DNA of 17,980 nucleotides from JBBTWV01 sp038062615 (GCA_038062615.1 JBBTWV010000057.1:1-17980), one strand, 5' to 3'; positions 6,609-12,871 are shown, counted from the stretch's first letter. Notes: generated by a model not told the origin, from the letters alone. A program made the numbers and translations.

Positions 6609-8140
6609 TCCTGAACAAGAAGGGTATCTTTACCCTTACTAAACTCAGGTCGTAACCTTACTTTAACCACATTTTTGAAATTTGTGGCGAGGTTCAAAAT
6701 GAAAAGTCGAGCGATCTCGGACTTTTGAACATGATCGGCGTTTCGCCAGTATAGATCGGCTTTTTTCCAAAGGTTCAAAAGTTGGTCATAGTTGAGGAGG
6801 TCAGTAAGTTCATCTTGCTTCAGCTCTTTGATTTGGCCTTCCAAAGTTTCCTGGTCTTTTTCAAGCCTCGAAATTTCTCCCAGGCGCTTTGTTCTCATTT
6901 TTTCCGTCATGTGTGCCGAATTCTGCATGAACTCGTCTGACAGGCGGGAATGCTCGCTTTCGGCGTGCTTCAGCGTGCCCTGAAGCCTGTCCATTTCAGT
7001 TTTTCTGGCTGTACGCCGGTCAATTTGGCGCTGGCGAAAAGCACCCGTGTATTCCTGGTATTGCTTGTGCGTTAAGTTCAAATCTTCGCGGAAGGCTTTT
7101 TCTATGCCAGCAAAAACAATTTTTGCGCGAATACCTTTTCCGTAGAGCCTGCACTGCTTGTTGTTGCAGCGGTAATAGAGATAACGTTCATTGTTTCGGC
7201 TGCGGGATGCGCCTGGGTTGCAGAGCGTCTCACATGCGCTACAAAAAATATGCCCTCGAAGTGGGTACACATGCTTCATGTTTTCTCGCACGCGTTCGCG
7301 TCCGCGTGAGTTGAGACGCTGAACCTCAAAATATTCTTGTTCGCTCACCATTGGGACGAAATCATAGAGCTCACACAAATTTATTTTTTCACCGCCTTGA
7401 TTCAGTTGGCCAAAATACATGGGGTCGGCAAAAACATTGGAGAGCTTTGCCTCGCTCATCGCTTGATACCGCGCCATCTTGGTTTTTTCCTTTTTGATTT
7501 TGCGTTTGTAGCCTTGCCCGTTTAGCCAGGCTACGATTTTTTCGTAGCTTGTGTCTTTTAGGCGCATGTGCCAGGCCTCTTTGATAAGTCCAAATGTTTT
7601 AGCGTCTGGCCGCTGGAATCCTTCTTCGTCACGGAAGTAGCCGTGCTTAAAGTGTCCGCTGCCTTTCCCCTCCATTAAATTGCGCTTGTTCCCGCGCTGC
7701 ACATTTACGCTCAGGCGGTCTGAATATTCTTTGGAGAGCGCGAAGGCAATGCCGAGGAGCATCTTGCCGCTTGGGTCGTTTGTGAATGGGTGCGACACAA
7801 ATTTGAGGTCAACGAGCTTTCCGGTGTCTATGAGGTGTATGATCTCGCCACCTTCCTTCATGTTGCGTGCGAGGCGATCTGGATGCCACGCAATGATCCC
7901 ATCAACTTCACCCGCCCCAATTCTTTTTAGTAGCTTCGTAAAAAGTGGCCTCACCCCAGGAATCTTTGCCGTCTGTTTTTCAATGATAGGTTTTTCTGGA
8001 ACGTTAAGCCCTAAGCGCTCAGCGAGCTCTTTACACTCGGCTACTTGGTCTTCAGTCGAGCGGAGTTGTTTCCCAGGCTCATCCGTACTTTTTCGCGCAT
8101 AAATAACGTATTTTTTGGCAAGTATCGTTTCTCCGTACAT
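6587..8140 (-). CDS. Large serine recombinase (site-specific integrase)
   Basis: A 517-residue serine integrase. The N-terminal resolvase domain has YVIYARKSTDEPGKQLRS (catalytic Ser18 of the YARKS motif, or less likely Ser28) and AWHPDRLARN (84-93). A recombinase domain follows (about 160-280), then a zinc ribbon with C300, C303, C325 and C330, then a coiled coil (about 375-445). Such enzymes join attP and attB through a 2-bp core. The start is ATG 8140, with no clear Shine-Dalgarno site. The last codons cross the att core and run antisense into the tRNA, ending ...QDGG-LAWT. In the circular element the frame would continue into 12605-12814 (69 more residues), so the integrated copy has an exchanged tail. 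Confidence 0.93.
   Translation of the reverse strand: MYGETILAKKYVIYARKSTDEPGKQLRSTEDQVAECKELAERLGLNVPEKPIIEKQTAKIPGVRPLFTKLLKRIGAGEVDGIIAWHPDRLARNMKEGGEIIHLIDTGKLVDLKFVSHPFTNDPSGKMLLGIAFALSKEYSDRLSVNVQRGNKRNLMEGKGSGHFKHGYFRDEEGFQRPDAKTFGLIKEAWHMRLKDTSYEKIVAWLNGQGYKRKIKKEKTKMARYQAMSEAKLSNVFADPMYFGQLNQGGEKINLCELYDFVPMVSEQEYFEVQRLNSRGRERVRENMKHVYPLRGHIFCSACETLCNPGASRSRNNERYLYYRCNNKQCRLYGKGIRAKIVFAGIEKAFREDLNLTHKQYQEYTGAFRQRQIDRRTARKTEMDRLQGTLKHAESEHSRLSDEFMQNSAHMTEKMRTKRLGEISRLEKDQETLEGQIKELKQDELTDLLNYDQLLNLWKKADLYWRNADHVQKSEIARLFILNLATNFKNVVKVRLRPEFSKGKDTLLVQDGGLAWT
6601..6609 (+). repeat. Left attachment core (attL)
   Basis: GCCCACCAT comprises the end of the tRNA acceptor arm, the discriminator, the encoded CCA and one further T. 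It is identical to 12814-12822; the bases on either side differ. Because the core restores the tRNA 3' end whichever copy is used, insertion leaves the tRNA intact. Confidence 0.7.
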
Positions 8141-8189
8141 CGGTATCAGTATTCTCTACAAAGTCTTGTTTTGCCAGCTAACTTATCTC

Positions 8190-9458
8190 TTATATCGCAA
8201 GGCCGCCGCTTTCTAAGAAGAGATCCAAGTCGTGTACCTCACCGCAATGATGAAGTACATTTATAAGCCTTTCCCAAACCAAATCAGGGACAGGATGTTG
8301 GGGATTCAAAGAACGACTGAACATATACTCTCCAGGTTCAGCTCTATTCTCTCGTTGATAATGATATGAAAAATTAGTTAAAAACATGCCTGTATCTTTA
8401 GCAGGTATGCCACTTGGTATCTCTTTTGCCACGACGTCAAAAATATCTTTAATCCATTTTTTCTTGGTAATGTCCTGAGCAGGACTGTGCGGTGCATTTA
8501 TATCAATGAAAATCATATATGGTAGGCTGCCGACTTCTTTTTTCATAGCGTCGCTCAAAAGACTTCTGATGTTGCCTTTTAAGTGTTCTTCATCTTGTGC
8601 TTTCCCCGACGTATGTAGTATTCCTTCTCTTCGTTTACTTTTGGCTTCCACGGCGATTTGGATGTTATTCTCTGGCAGTCGTGCAATAAATTCAGGATGC
8701 TTCATTCCCTTAAACTCTGGCTTGTTTTCATCAAGAAAATCTATGCTAAAACCTGCACGTGCAAATACAGATGCCACTGCAATCTCATATCGAGCACCTT
8801 GAAATTCCTCGCCATTTTTTCTTAGCCTACGGAGCAGAAATTCCGGCAGATGCTTAGTGTGTTGTAGGCAGTATATATCGAAGGCAAGCGATAATATCCA
8901 TTGTGCATATCCATCTGTGTCTGCAAAGTATCTTCCTGTTCTCAATTTAACTTCTTCATCCTTGTTTTTTATAAGAAATTCTCGATACTTTTCGTAACAC
9001 TGGGCTATAAAATGCCTTTTGTCTGGGGGGAGCTTTTCCTGCTCTTTACCCCATGCATTACCCATTGTGGCACCGAGAACCCATATAATAAATTCATGAA
9101 AAGTTTCGTCCACACGACGAAAGAAAATCCGAGAATATAATGCCCGCGTCCTCTGCCCATTGTGAACAGCTTGCAGATGGGAGATATAGTATCCAATTTT
9201 TTCTAATAGAAGAGAATCTGATGCATTCTTCTTGTCAGTTTCTGCTTTTAATTCAGGCAAAGCATCTGGAGGGTGTTTGCGCACTTTTATTCCTTTGGAT
9301 TGATGCTCTGCCCAGCAGCAAGTCTTATATTTTTTATTTGATCCACACGGGCATGGATCGTTACGGCCTACTTTTTCCCCACCATGAATAACACTGCTAG
9401 AGCTCATAGGGTAACTATACTCTTTGGTGTTCTGTTTTAGCGTGTTGATTTCCTCCAT
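8190..9458 (-). CDS. SEC-C zinc-motif protein with PD-(D/E)XK nuclease-like domain
   Basis: A 422-residue protein. Near the N-terminus is a SEC-C metal-binding motif, GRNDPCPCGSNKKYKTCC (31-48; C36, C38, C47, C48). A helical middle follows. At about 220-320 there is a restriction-endonuclease-like pattern: GARYEIAVASVFARAGF (E225), HPEFIA (E256), IQIAVEAKSKRR (E271-x-K273), then a strand YMIFIDINAP. The E-PE-ExK order fits the PD-(D/E)XK fold, with Glu in place of the first Asp. I infer a DNA- or RNA-cleaving accessory function, possibly host defence or element competition; this is not established. The start ATG 9458 overlaps the thermonuclease stop by 22 nt (an alternative is ATG 9407). The recombinase follows 49 nt downstream. 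Confidence 0.7.
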   Translation of the reverse strand: MEEINTLKQNTKEYSYPMSSSSVIHGGEKVGRNDPCPCGSNKKYKTCCWAEHQSKGIKVRKHPPDALPELKAETDKKNASDSLLLEKIGYYISHLQAVHNGQRTRALYSRIFFRRVDETFHEFIIWVLGATMGNAWGKEQEKLPPDKRHFIAQCYEKYREFLIKNKDEEVKLRTGRYFADTDGYAQWILSLAFDIYCLQHTKHLPEFLLRRLRKNGEEFQGARYEIAVASVFARAGFSIDFLDENKPEFKGMKHPEFIARLPENNIQIAVEAKSKRREGILHTSGKAQDEEHLKGNIRSLLSDAMKKEVGSLPYMIFIDINAPHSPAQDITKKKWIKDIFDVVAKEIPSGIPAKDTGMFLTNFSYHYQRENRAEPGEYMFSRSLNPQHPVPDLVWERLINVLHHCGEVHDLDLFLESGGLAI

Positions 9459-10213
9459 CCTGCGGTCTTTGCCTCTCCCTCGCTACAAAACCACTTCTCA
9501 CCATCGCTCTCGTTAATGGCAGTTTTTGAATAGTAGCTCCCACTCGGGTCGTGATAAATTTTCTCACCCGATGAGCTGATATTCCCTTTGATCAGGCATT
9601 GTGAGGGCTGGACTTCAAGGGTTGTTGAAGGAGTAGTACTCTCCGCATCGGGTAGAGTCACTGGGGCGGCTGGCGGAGTCGTTTTAGCATCATTTTGAGG
9701 GCATACTTTTGGATCCCACAAGCCTTTTTCGCCTTCGATGGCCTCTTTTTGGTACTGCTCAAATTCTGCCATGTGCTCGAATGGAAATTGGATGTAGGCG
9801 TGAGCGTAGCCTTCTTTGACCATGTACTCGTTTACGAATGACGCGTCTTTCAAATAAACATAGCGGAGGAGGCGTTTATATTTATCACGGTTCGAGTTGG
9901 TCTTATCTGCTTCCAAGCGAACTTTTTTGCCCTGCATGAGCTCTTTGGCTTTGTCTGAGGCCTCTTTGCCAAAACACTGCACGGGCTTTCTGGGGTCTAC
10001 TGTTTCGGGCGTATCAATGCCGATCAGTCGAACCTTCTCTTTCTTTGCACCGATTTTTACCTCGATGGTGTCGCCATCAATGACTCTCGTAACTTTGTAA
10101 AACGTGGTCTTGGCGGCTTTTGCCTCGACCAATTCCACATTAATTACCAGGAATGCGAAAAGTAATGTCAAGGTTGTTATCCCGCTGATAAATCGCTGCA
10201 GTCCTAATCTCAT
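9437..10213 (-). CDS. Secreted thermonuclease (staphylococcal nuclease family)
   Basis: A 258-residue protein with an N-terminal signal or anchor segment (about 8-32, hydrophobic, then ELVEAKAA). The SNase domain (about 36-170) has the calcium and catalytic residues: VIDGDTIEV (D46, D48), VRLIGIDTPE (R62, D67, E70) and KYKRLLRYVY (R114 at the Arg87 position of the S. aureus enzyme). A Pro/Thr-rich linker (178-202) leads to a small C-terminal domain IKGNISSSGEKIYH...WFCSEGEAKTAGWRKS, which I know as a common partner of such exported nucleases. It would degrade extracellular or surface DNA/RNA, possibly for nucleotide uptake or against incoming DNA. Its promoter carries an operator; it is first in the leftward operon with the SEC-C gene. 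Confidence 0.92.
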   Translation of the reverse strand: MRLGLQRFISGITTLTLLFAFLVINVELVEAKAAKTTFYKVTRVIDGDTIEVKIGAKKEKVRLIGIDTPETVDPRKPVQCFGKEASDKAKELMQGKKVRLEADKTNSNRDKYKRLLRYVYLKDASFVNEYMVKEGYAHAYIQFPFEHMAEFEQYQKEAIEGEKGLWDPKVCPQNDAKTTPPAAPVTLPDAESTTPSTTLEVQPSQCLIKGNISSSGEKIYHDPSGSYYSKTAINESDGEKWFCSEGEAKTAGWRKSTR

Positions 10214-10240
10214 GGGTTGGTGTGGTTAGCGGCACCAATG

Positions 10241-10269
10241 ATTATACACCAACAATCGTTGGTTCTCAA
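10241..10269 (-). promoter_or_regulatory. Leftward element promoter with palindromic operator
   Basis: On the - strand, -35 TTGAGA (10264-10269) and -10 TATAAT (10241-10246) are 17 nt apart. The spacer holds a perfect inverted repeat, ACCAAC (10248-10253), AATC, GTTGGT (10258-10263). A bound repressor would block RNA polymerase at this site. The likely binder is the divergently encoded XRE protein at 10292, or XRE2. Further ACCAA-type words lie closer to the ATG. Confidence 0.75.
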
Positions 10270-10291
10270 TAGGAGGTGAACAGTAGAAGAT

Positions 10292-10516
10292 TTGCCCGTG
10301 AAGGACAATGTGGTTCATCAATTTGGAGCACACGTACGTGCACTCAGGAAAAAGTACGATCTTACGCAAGAAGAACTGGCTGGCCGCTCGCGTATTAGCC
10401 TTAAGTACATTCAGAAGATCGAAGGGAAAGATCCACAGAATCCGAGCTTGGAAATCTTGGAAAAGTTAGCCGATGGTTTTGATCTTCCGCTTTGGAAGCT
10501 GGTTAAATTTGAATGA
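10292..10516 (+). CDS. XRE-family HTH regulator (short)
   Basis: A 74-residue protein that is essentially one Cro/C1-type helix-turn-helix domain: HVRALRKKYDLTQEELAGRSRISLKYIQKIEGKDPQNPSLEILEKLADGF. Helix 2-turn-helix 3 is TQEELAGRSRISLKYIQKIE. The start is probably TTG 10292, 12 nt beyond a strong Shine-Dalgarno site AGGAGGTGA (10271-10279), the only textbook one in this part of the window. GTG 10298 is possible. It is divergent from the thermonuclease operon and probably represses the palindrome-bearing promoter between them, in the style of ICE and phage control regions. Confidence 0.85.
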   Translation: MPVKDNVVHQFGAHVRALRKKYDLTQEELAGRSRISLKYIQKIEGKDPQNPSLEILEKLADGFDLPLWKLVKFE

Positions 10517-10621
10517 CGATAGGACTCTATTCGGAGTTGTTAAGGGCGATTTTAGGTAAGTGTACTCTATGCTAGCCCTCAGTGCATGCTCCGGTTTTTT
10601 CGGGGAGGCTGTAGACTAGTG

Positions 10622-10656
10622 TTGACTTTCAACTGCAACCCCATGCTACAATGGGG
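10622..10656 (+). promoter_or_regulatory. Promoter of XRE2 with palindrome over the -10
   Basis: -35 TTGACT (10622-10627) and an extended -10 TGCTACAAT (10644-10652). The spacing of 19 nt is long, but the TG extension can compensate. CCCCAT (10639-10644) and ATGGGG (10651-10656) form a perfect 6-bp inverted repeat that brackets the -10, a probable operator. The ATG at 10659 lies 6 nt after the hexamer, so the mRNA is predicted to be leaderless. Confidence 0.65.
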
Positions 10657-10658
10657 CC

Positions 10659-11024
10659 ATGATTACCACACTTGGTTCCTATGTTCGTGAACTCCGGCAA
10701 CAAAAAGGCCTCACTCTCCGTCAGCTGGCAGAGAAGGTGGAGTTGGATTTCACATACCTCAGCAAGGTGGAGAACGATAACCTCTTTGGTCCCGACGGCA
10801 AGCGTTACAATCTGTCGATGGATAAGCTCAAAGCTATTGCACGGACTTTGGGTGGTGACGTGGGCAAGATGCAGCTTCTGATAGGGAAAATGCCGGAGCA
10901 GGTAATCAAGGATGCTACGGAAAAGGAGAAGGCAAGTGAGTTTTTCCGTGCCATACCTAAAGAGGGGCTTTCCGAGGCACATTGGGGAGAGCTGCTTAAT
11001 TATTTGCGTAACAAGAAAAAATGA
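10659..11024 (+). CDS. XRE-family HTH regulator paired with ImmA-like peptidase
   Basis: A 121-residue regulator. The N-terminal HTH (SYVRELRQQKGLTLRQLAEK...FTYLSKVEN, about 7-42) is of Cro/C1 type. It continues with YNLSMDKLKAIARTLGGD, then a charged C-terminal region of about 50 residues that could be the peptidase target. It overlaps the ImmA/IrrE-like gene by 4 nt (ATGA). In ICEBs1 and related elements an ImmR repressor of this kind is cleaved by ImmA to switch the element on; a like role is inferred here. Its own promoter bears a palindrome, suggesting autoregulation. Confidence 0.88.
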   Translation: MITTLGSYVRELRQQKGLTLRQLAEKVELDFTYLSKVENDNLFGPDGKRYNLSMDKLKAIARTLGGDVGKMQLLIGKMPEQVIKDATEKEKASEFFRAIPKEGLSEAHWGELLNYLRNKKK

Positions 11025-11779
11025 TGGGATACCACGGATATCGGCATGAGACTGTTCAAGCGAGAGCTAAGGAGCTCCTGCTGCTACTGCGCGGCAAGCA
11101 CCCAGATCTGTATCGCCTTCCAATCAATCCCTGTGACATTGCCGAATACTGCGGTTTGAACATTTCCTTTGAGTCTATCCGCGATGAGAAGCCGCTGCAC
11201 CAAGCTTTGGCAAAGATCATTCCCTCAAAACGGTTGATCGTGGTGGATGAGGACAGCTACAGAGCTAACAAGGGGCAGGCGCACTTTTCAATCGGTCATG
11301 AGCTTGGTCACTGGGTTCTCTACCTGAAAAAGGAATTCGTAGACGGACAGGCAAGCATGTTCGATCTCAGCGATGAGCAGGCTGTGTCCGCAGGTTTTTA
11401 CCGTACAAAGCATGGCATGGCGCTGCCACCTCTTGGCAGGCTATCGGAACTCCGTGGAGGCGATCAGCAGTTTTTGGCTGACTTCTTCAAAGGCTTTGAC
11501 ACACCAGCAGTAAAAAGTGCCGTGGACACCTTTTCAGCTGCTCTACTGATGCCCCCAGACCTTGTAACCGCACTTGCGGAAGAACATGGGGTGGCACAAG
11601 CCGAAGATGATGCCCTTCCTCATCTGGTAGGCAAATGTGCAGACCACTGTGAGGTTTCCAGGCAGGCTATGGCTATTCGTCTGGGACAGCTTGGTTTTTT
11701 TTACTACGTCCGCTTGGAGCGGGGATACAGACTCACGCGCCAGAATCCGCTTGACGTTATACAGCCCGCCCTCCTATAA
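11021..11779 (+). CDS. ImmA/IrrE-type metallopeptidase
   Basis: A 252-residue protein. The zinc-binding HExxH is HELGH (93-97) within FSIGHELGHWVLYL, preceded by the family strand RLIVVDED. The later FSAALLMP matches the conserved FAAELLMP of the family. The Glu that normally precedes that block (EAN-x-FA) is not seen (AVDTFSA here), and about 70 residues separate HELGH from it, more than usual. So the third metal ligand is uncertain. The C-terminal CEVSRQAMAIRLGQLGFF is a further family-typical segment. Expected role: cleavage of the cognate XRE repressor upon a signal, releasing element genes. Overlap with the XRE2 stop supports coupled translation. ATG 11024 is an alternative start. Confidence 0.85.
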   Translation: MMGYHGYRHETVQARAKELLLLLRGKHPDLYRLPINPCDIAEYCGLNISFESIRDEKPLHQALAKIIPSKRLIVVDEDSYRANKGQAHFSIGHELGHWVLYLKKEFVDGQASMFDLSDEQAVSAGFYRTKHGMALPPLGRLSELRGGDQQFLADFFKGFDTPAVKSAVDTFSAALLMPPDLVTALAEEHGVAQAEDDALPHLVGKCADHCEVSRQAMAIRLGQLGFFYYVRLERGYRLTRQNPLDVIQPALL

Positions 11780-11880
11780 CTCTTTTTTTGCCATGAAAGT
11801 TGCAGTTGATAGTCAACATCACCTAGCGCGCGGTCCACCTCAAGCATTCGTTATTTTTTTATTTCTTTTCTCACATTTCT

Positions 11881-12135
11881 ATGAAATACGTTATAACTTA
11901 TGATCTGAACAAATCAGGTCAGGACTACGGAAAGCTCATCGGAGCGATAAAGGAGCTTCCATGCATTGCCTTCTTGAAGTCAGCTTGGTTTATTAAATCC
12001 ACGTTGTCTGCGGAAAAGCTCTACAAGCACTTTCAGCAGTTCATTGATAAGAACGACGGCCTACTCGTGGCAGAGATTAATCAGAACCGGCAGGGTTGGC
12101 TTGATCAAACAACATGGGACTTTCTCAACAGTTAA
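11881..12135 (+). CDS. Cas2-fold (SinR/VapD-like) small protein
   Basis: An 84-residue protein beginning MKYVITYDLNKSGQDYGKL. The first strand carries the Asp typical of Cas2-like ferredoxin folds. It continues AIKELPCIAFLKSAWFIKSTLSAEKLYKHF and DGLLVAEINQNRQGWL, matching the stand-alone SinR-like branch of the Cas2/VapD superfamily. No CRISPR repeats or other cas genes are near, so a CRISPR role is not supported. Members include RNases (VapD) and proteins of unknown role. Last gene of the rightward operon, 101 nt after the ImmA-like gene, followed by a hairpin terminator. Confidence 0.75.
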   Translation: MKYVITYDLNKSGQDYGKLIGAIKELPCIAFLKSAWFIKSTLSAEKLYKHFQQFIDKNDGLLVAEINQNRQGWLDQTTWDFLNS

Positions 12136-12149
12136 CCGAGGATGCAGGG

Positions 12150-12179
12150 GAGGGGGAGGGGCTATACCTCCCTCTTTTT
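12150..12179 (+). terminator. Terminator after the Cas2-like gene
   Basis: GAGGGGGAGG (12150-12159) pairs, with two bulged Gs, with CCTCCCTC (12167-12174). TTTTT follows (12175-12179). It lies 15 nt after the stop of the Cas2-like gene and ahead of a convergent small ORF. Confidence 0.6.
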
Positions 12180-12205
12180 CTGTTGGGGTTTTGCCCGCCC
12201 AAAAT

Positions 12206-12376
12206 CTATTCCTTCTCGTTGTAATTGATCGTTCCCGACCCATCCACCATCCGGTCGGCATTCTTGGCTGCTTCCGGACTTTTAACGCCAATCTTGCGAA
12301 AAGTGTCCACGATACTGCGGATAACTTCACCGGCTGGGCGCTTAGGGCTGTTTTGTGATTCTCCTGGGAGCGGCAT
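12206..12376 (-). CDS. Small protein of unknown function (56 aa)
   Basis: A 56-residue ORF: MPLPGESQNSPKRPAGEVIR... followed by SIVDTFRKIGVKSPEAAKNA and ending INYNEKE. The middle is a plausible amphipathic helix. It resembles no family I know. What supports it is the promoter: -35 TTGACT and a perfect TATAAT end exactly 6 nt before its ATG. A larger - strand frame that runs over this region is out of phase with it and looks random. It lies at the right end of the element, between the Cas2-like gene and the displaced recombinase tail. Confidence 0.6.
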   Translation of the reverse strand: MPLPGESQNSPKRPAGEVIRSIVDTFRKIGVKSPEAAKNADRMVDGSGTINYNEKE

Positions 12377-12382
12377 GGGTGA

Positions 12383-12410
12383 ATTATAGATGAGAAAGGG
12401 GAGGAGTCAA
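12383..12410 (-). promoter_or_regulatory. Promoter of the 56-aa ORF
   Basis: On the - strand, TTGACT (12405-12410), a 16-nt spacer and TATAAT (12383-12388). Transcription is expected to start on or next to the A of the ATG at 12376, giving a leaderless mRNA. Confidence 0.7.
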
Positions 12411-12491
12411 AATTGGTTCCTTTTTTGAGTGTCAAATTTTGTCTAATTTTTGCTTCGGCGGTCGAGACGAAAAGCAGTATTGAACCAATAT

Positions 12492-12574
12492 GCAACACAC
12501 TCAACAACACACACCTCGTTCTTGTCGGCGTCTGGCCCCTTTGGGAGGGGCCACGCCTCCACTCGGTGTGTTGC
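12492..12574. other. Large imperfect inverted repeat, possible structured RNA or cruciform
   Basis: GGCGT-CT-GGCCCCT (12527-12540) pairs with AGGGGCC-ACGCC (12546-12557) around a TTGGG loop, a 12-bp stem with one 2-nt bulge. Outside it, GTGTGTTGC (12566-12574) pairs perfectly with GCAACACAC (12492-12500). Its first part can instead pair with ACACACC (12509-12515), so two outer stems compete. It lies just past the end of the recombinase frame as read in the circular element. There is no T-run on either strand, so it is not a plain terminator. Alternatives are an ncRNA, a replication or nicking site, or a regulatory leader. Confidence 0.55.
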
Positions 12575-12604
12575 CCTGGTTCAAAAAGCAGCAAGATAAT
12601 GGAA

Positions 12605-12820
12605 TCATAAAATGATCCCATCCAGCCTCTCAACCTGTTCTGTCCCCCTTTTTATAGTGTCGAAAGTGTCGAATTTTCGCCTTGCTCCAAGCAGAGGAAT
12701 CTCTCTACGCCCTCTATCCTTCAAATGGATTTTCAGAATTTCCGCTACCCGCTTGGAAAAATCCGGTGTCGCCATGATATGCTGAAGGAGCGGTTCAAGG
12801 TGGCTCTCCCTTGGCCCACC
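12605..12820 (-). pseudogene. Displaced C-terminal coding end of the serine recombinase
   Basis: An open - strand frame runs from a stop at 12839-12841 to TGA 12605-12607 without any ATG, GTG or TTG before ATG 12775. Its product across the repeat reads GGPRESHLEPLLQHIM, then ATPDFSKRVAEILKIHL, and ends ERLDGIIL. Its phase at the GCCCACCAT core equals that of the recombinase at the left core (GGT GGG in both). Joining the ends gives ...LLVQDGG-PRESHLEPLL..., 513 plus 69 residues. I therefore read it as the 3' end of the recombinase gene, separated by integration. In the integrated state a 56-residue peptide could still start at ATG 12775. Confidence 0.75.
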
Positions 12821-12822
12821 AT
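12814..12822 (+). repeat. Right attachment core (attR)
   Basis: GCCCACCAT, identical to the tRNA-end core at 6601-6609. It sits where the composition changes to AT-rich DNA and where the displaced recombinase frame begins. The reconstructed attB is the tRNA end followed by ATTGATATAAA; the reconstructed attP is CCCTTG-core-CCTGAACAAG. Confidence 0.7.
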
Positions 12823-12871
12823 ATTGATATAAATTTAATTAGAAGTACAAGATTTATCCGTTAGAAACCGC

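Larger units (their letters stand above)
6601..12822. mobile_element. 6.2-kb integrated element with serine recombinase, inserted at the tRNA 3' end
   Basis: The element is bounded by the 9-bp direct repeats GCCCACCAT at 6601-6609 and 12814-12822, giving a unit of 6213 bp. Gene content fits an integrative element: large serine recombinase, XRE/ImmA control module and nuclease cargo. Independent support comes from the reading frame. The recombinase reads through the left repeat, and an open frame without a start codon leaves the right repeat in the same phase, so circularisation restores one long gene. Base composition drops to visibly AT-rich DNA just right of 12822. No transfer, capsid or replication genes are evident, so it may be mobilisable, a satellite, or dependent on a helper. 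Confidence 0.8.

Noticed and set aside
9378..9385. Third copy of CCCACCAT inside the SEC-C gene
   Set aside because: One base shorter than the att core, located within an intact coding region, and without a frame or composition break. Regarded as chance.
10586..10612. Terminator between the two XRE genes (CTCC, T-run, GGAG)
   Set aside because: The stem is only a few pairs with bulges, and the T-run is in the loop rather than after the stem.
11881..12135. CRISPR locus around the Cas2-like gene
   Set aside because: No spaced direct repeats and no cas1 or effector genes on either side; the protein fits the stand-alone branch.
12574..12584. CCCTGGTTCAA, identical to 11 bases of the tRNA T-arm (6580-6590), as alternative att repeat
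   Set aside because: What follows does not resemble a tRNA 3' end, and it gives no reading-frame continuity with the recombinase. A chance match is plausible given the number of words compared.
12061..12633. 190-codon open frame on the - strand
   Set aside because: It runs antisense through the Cas2-like gene and through the terminator and hairpin. Its product is rich in Pro, Arg and Trp with no domain-like order. A different - strand frame (12206-12376) has a perfect promoter and better composition.
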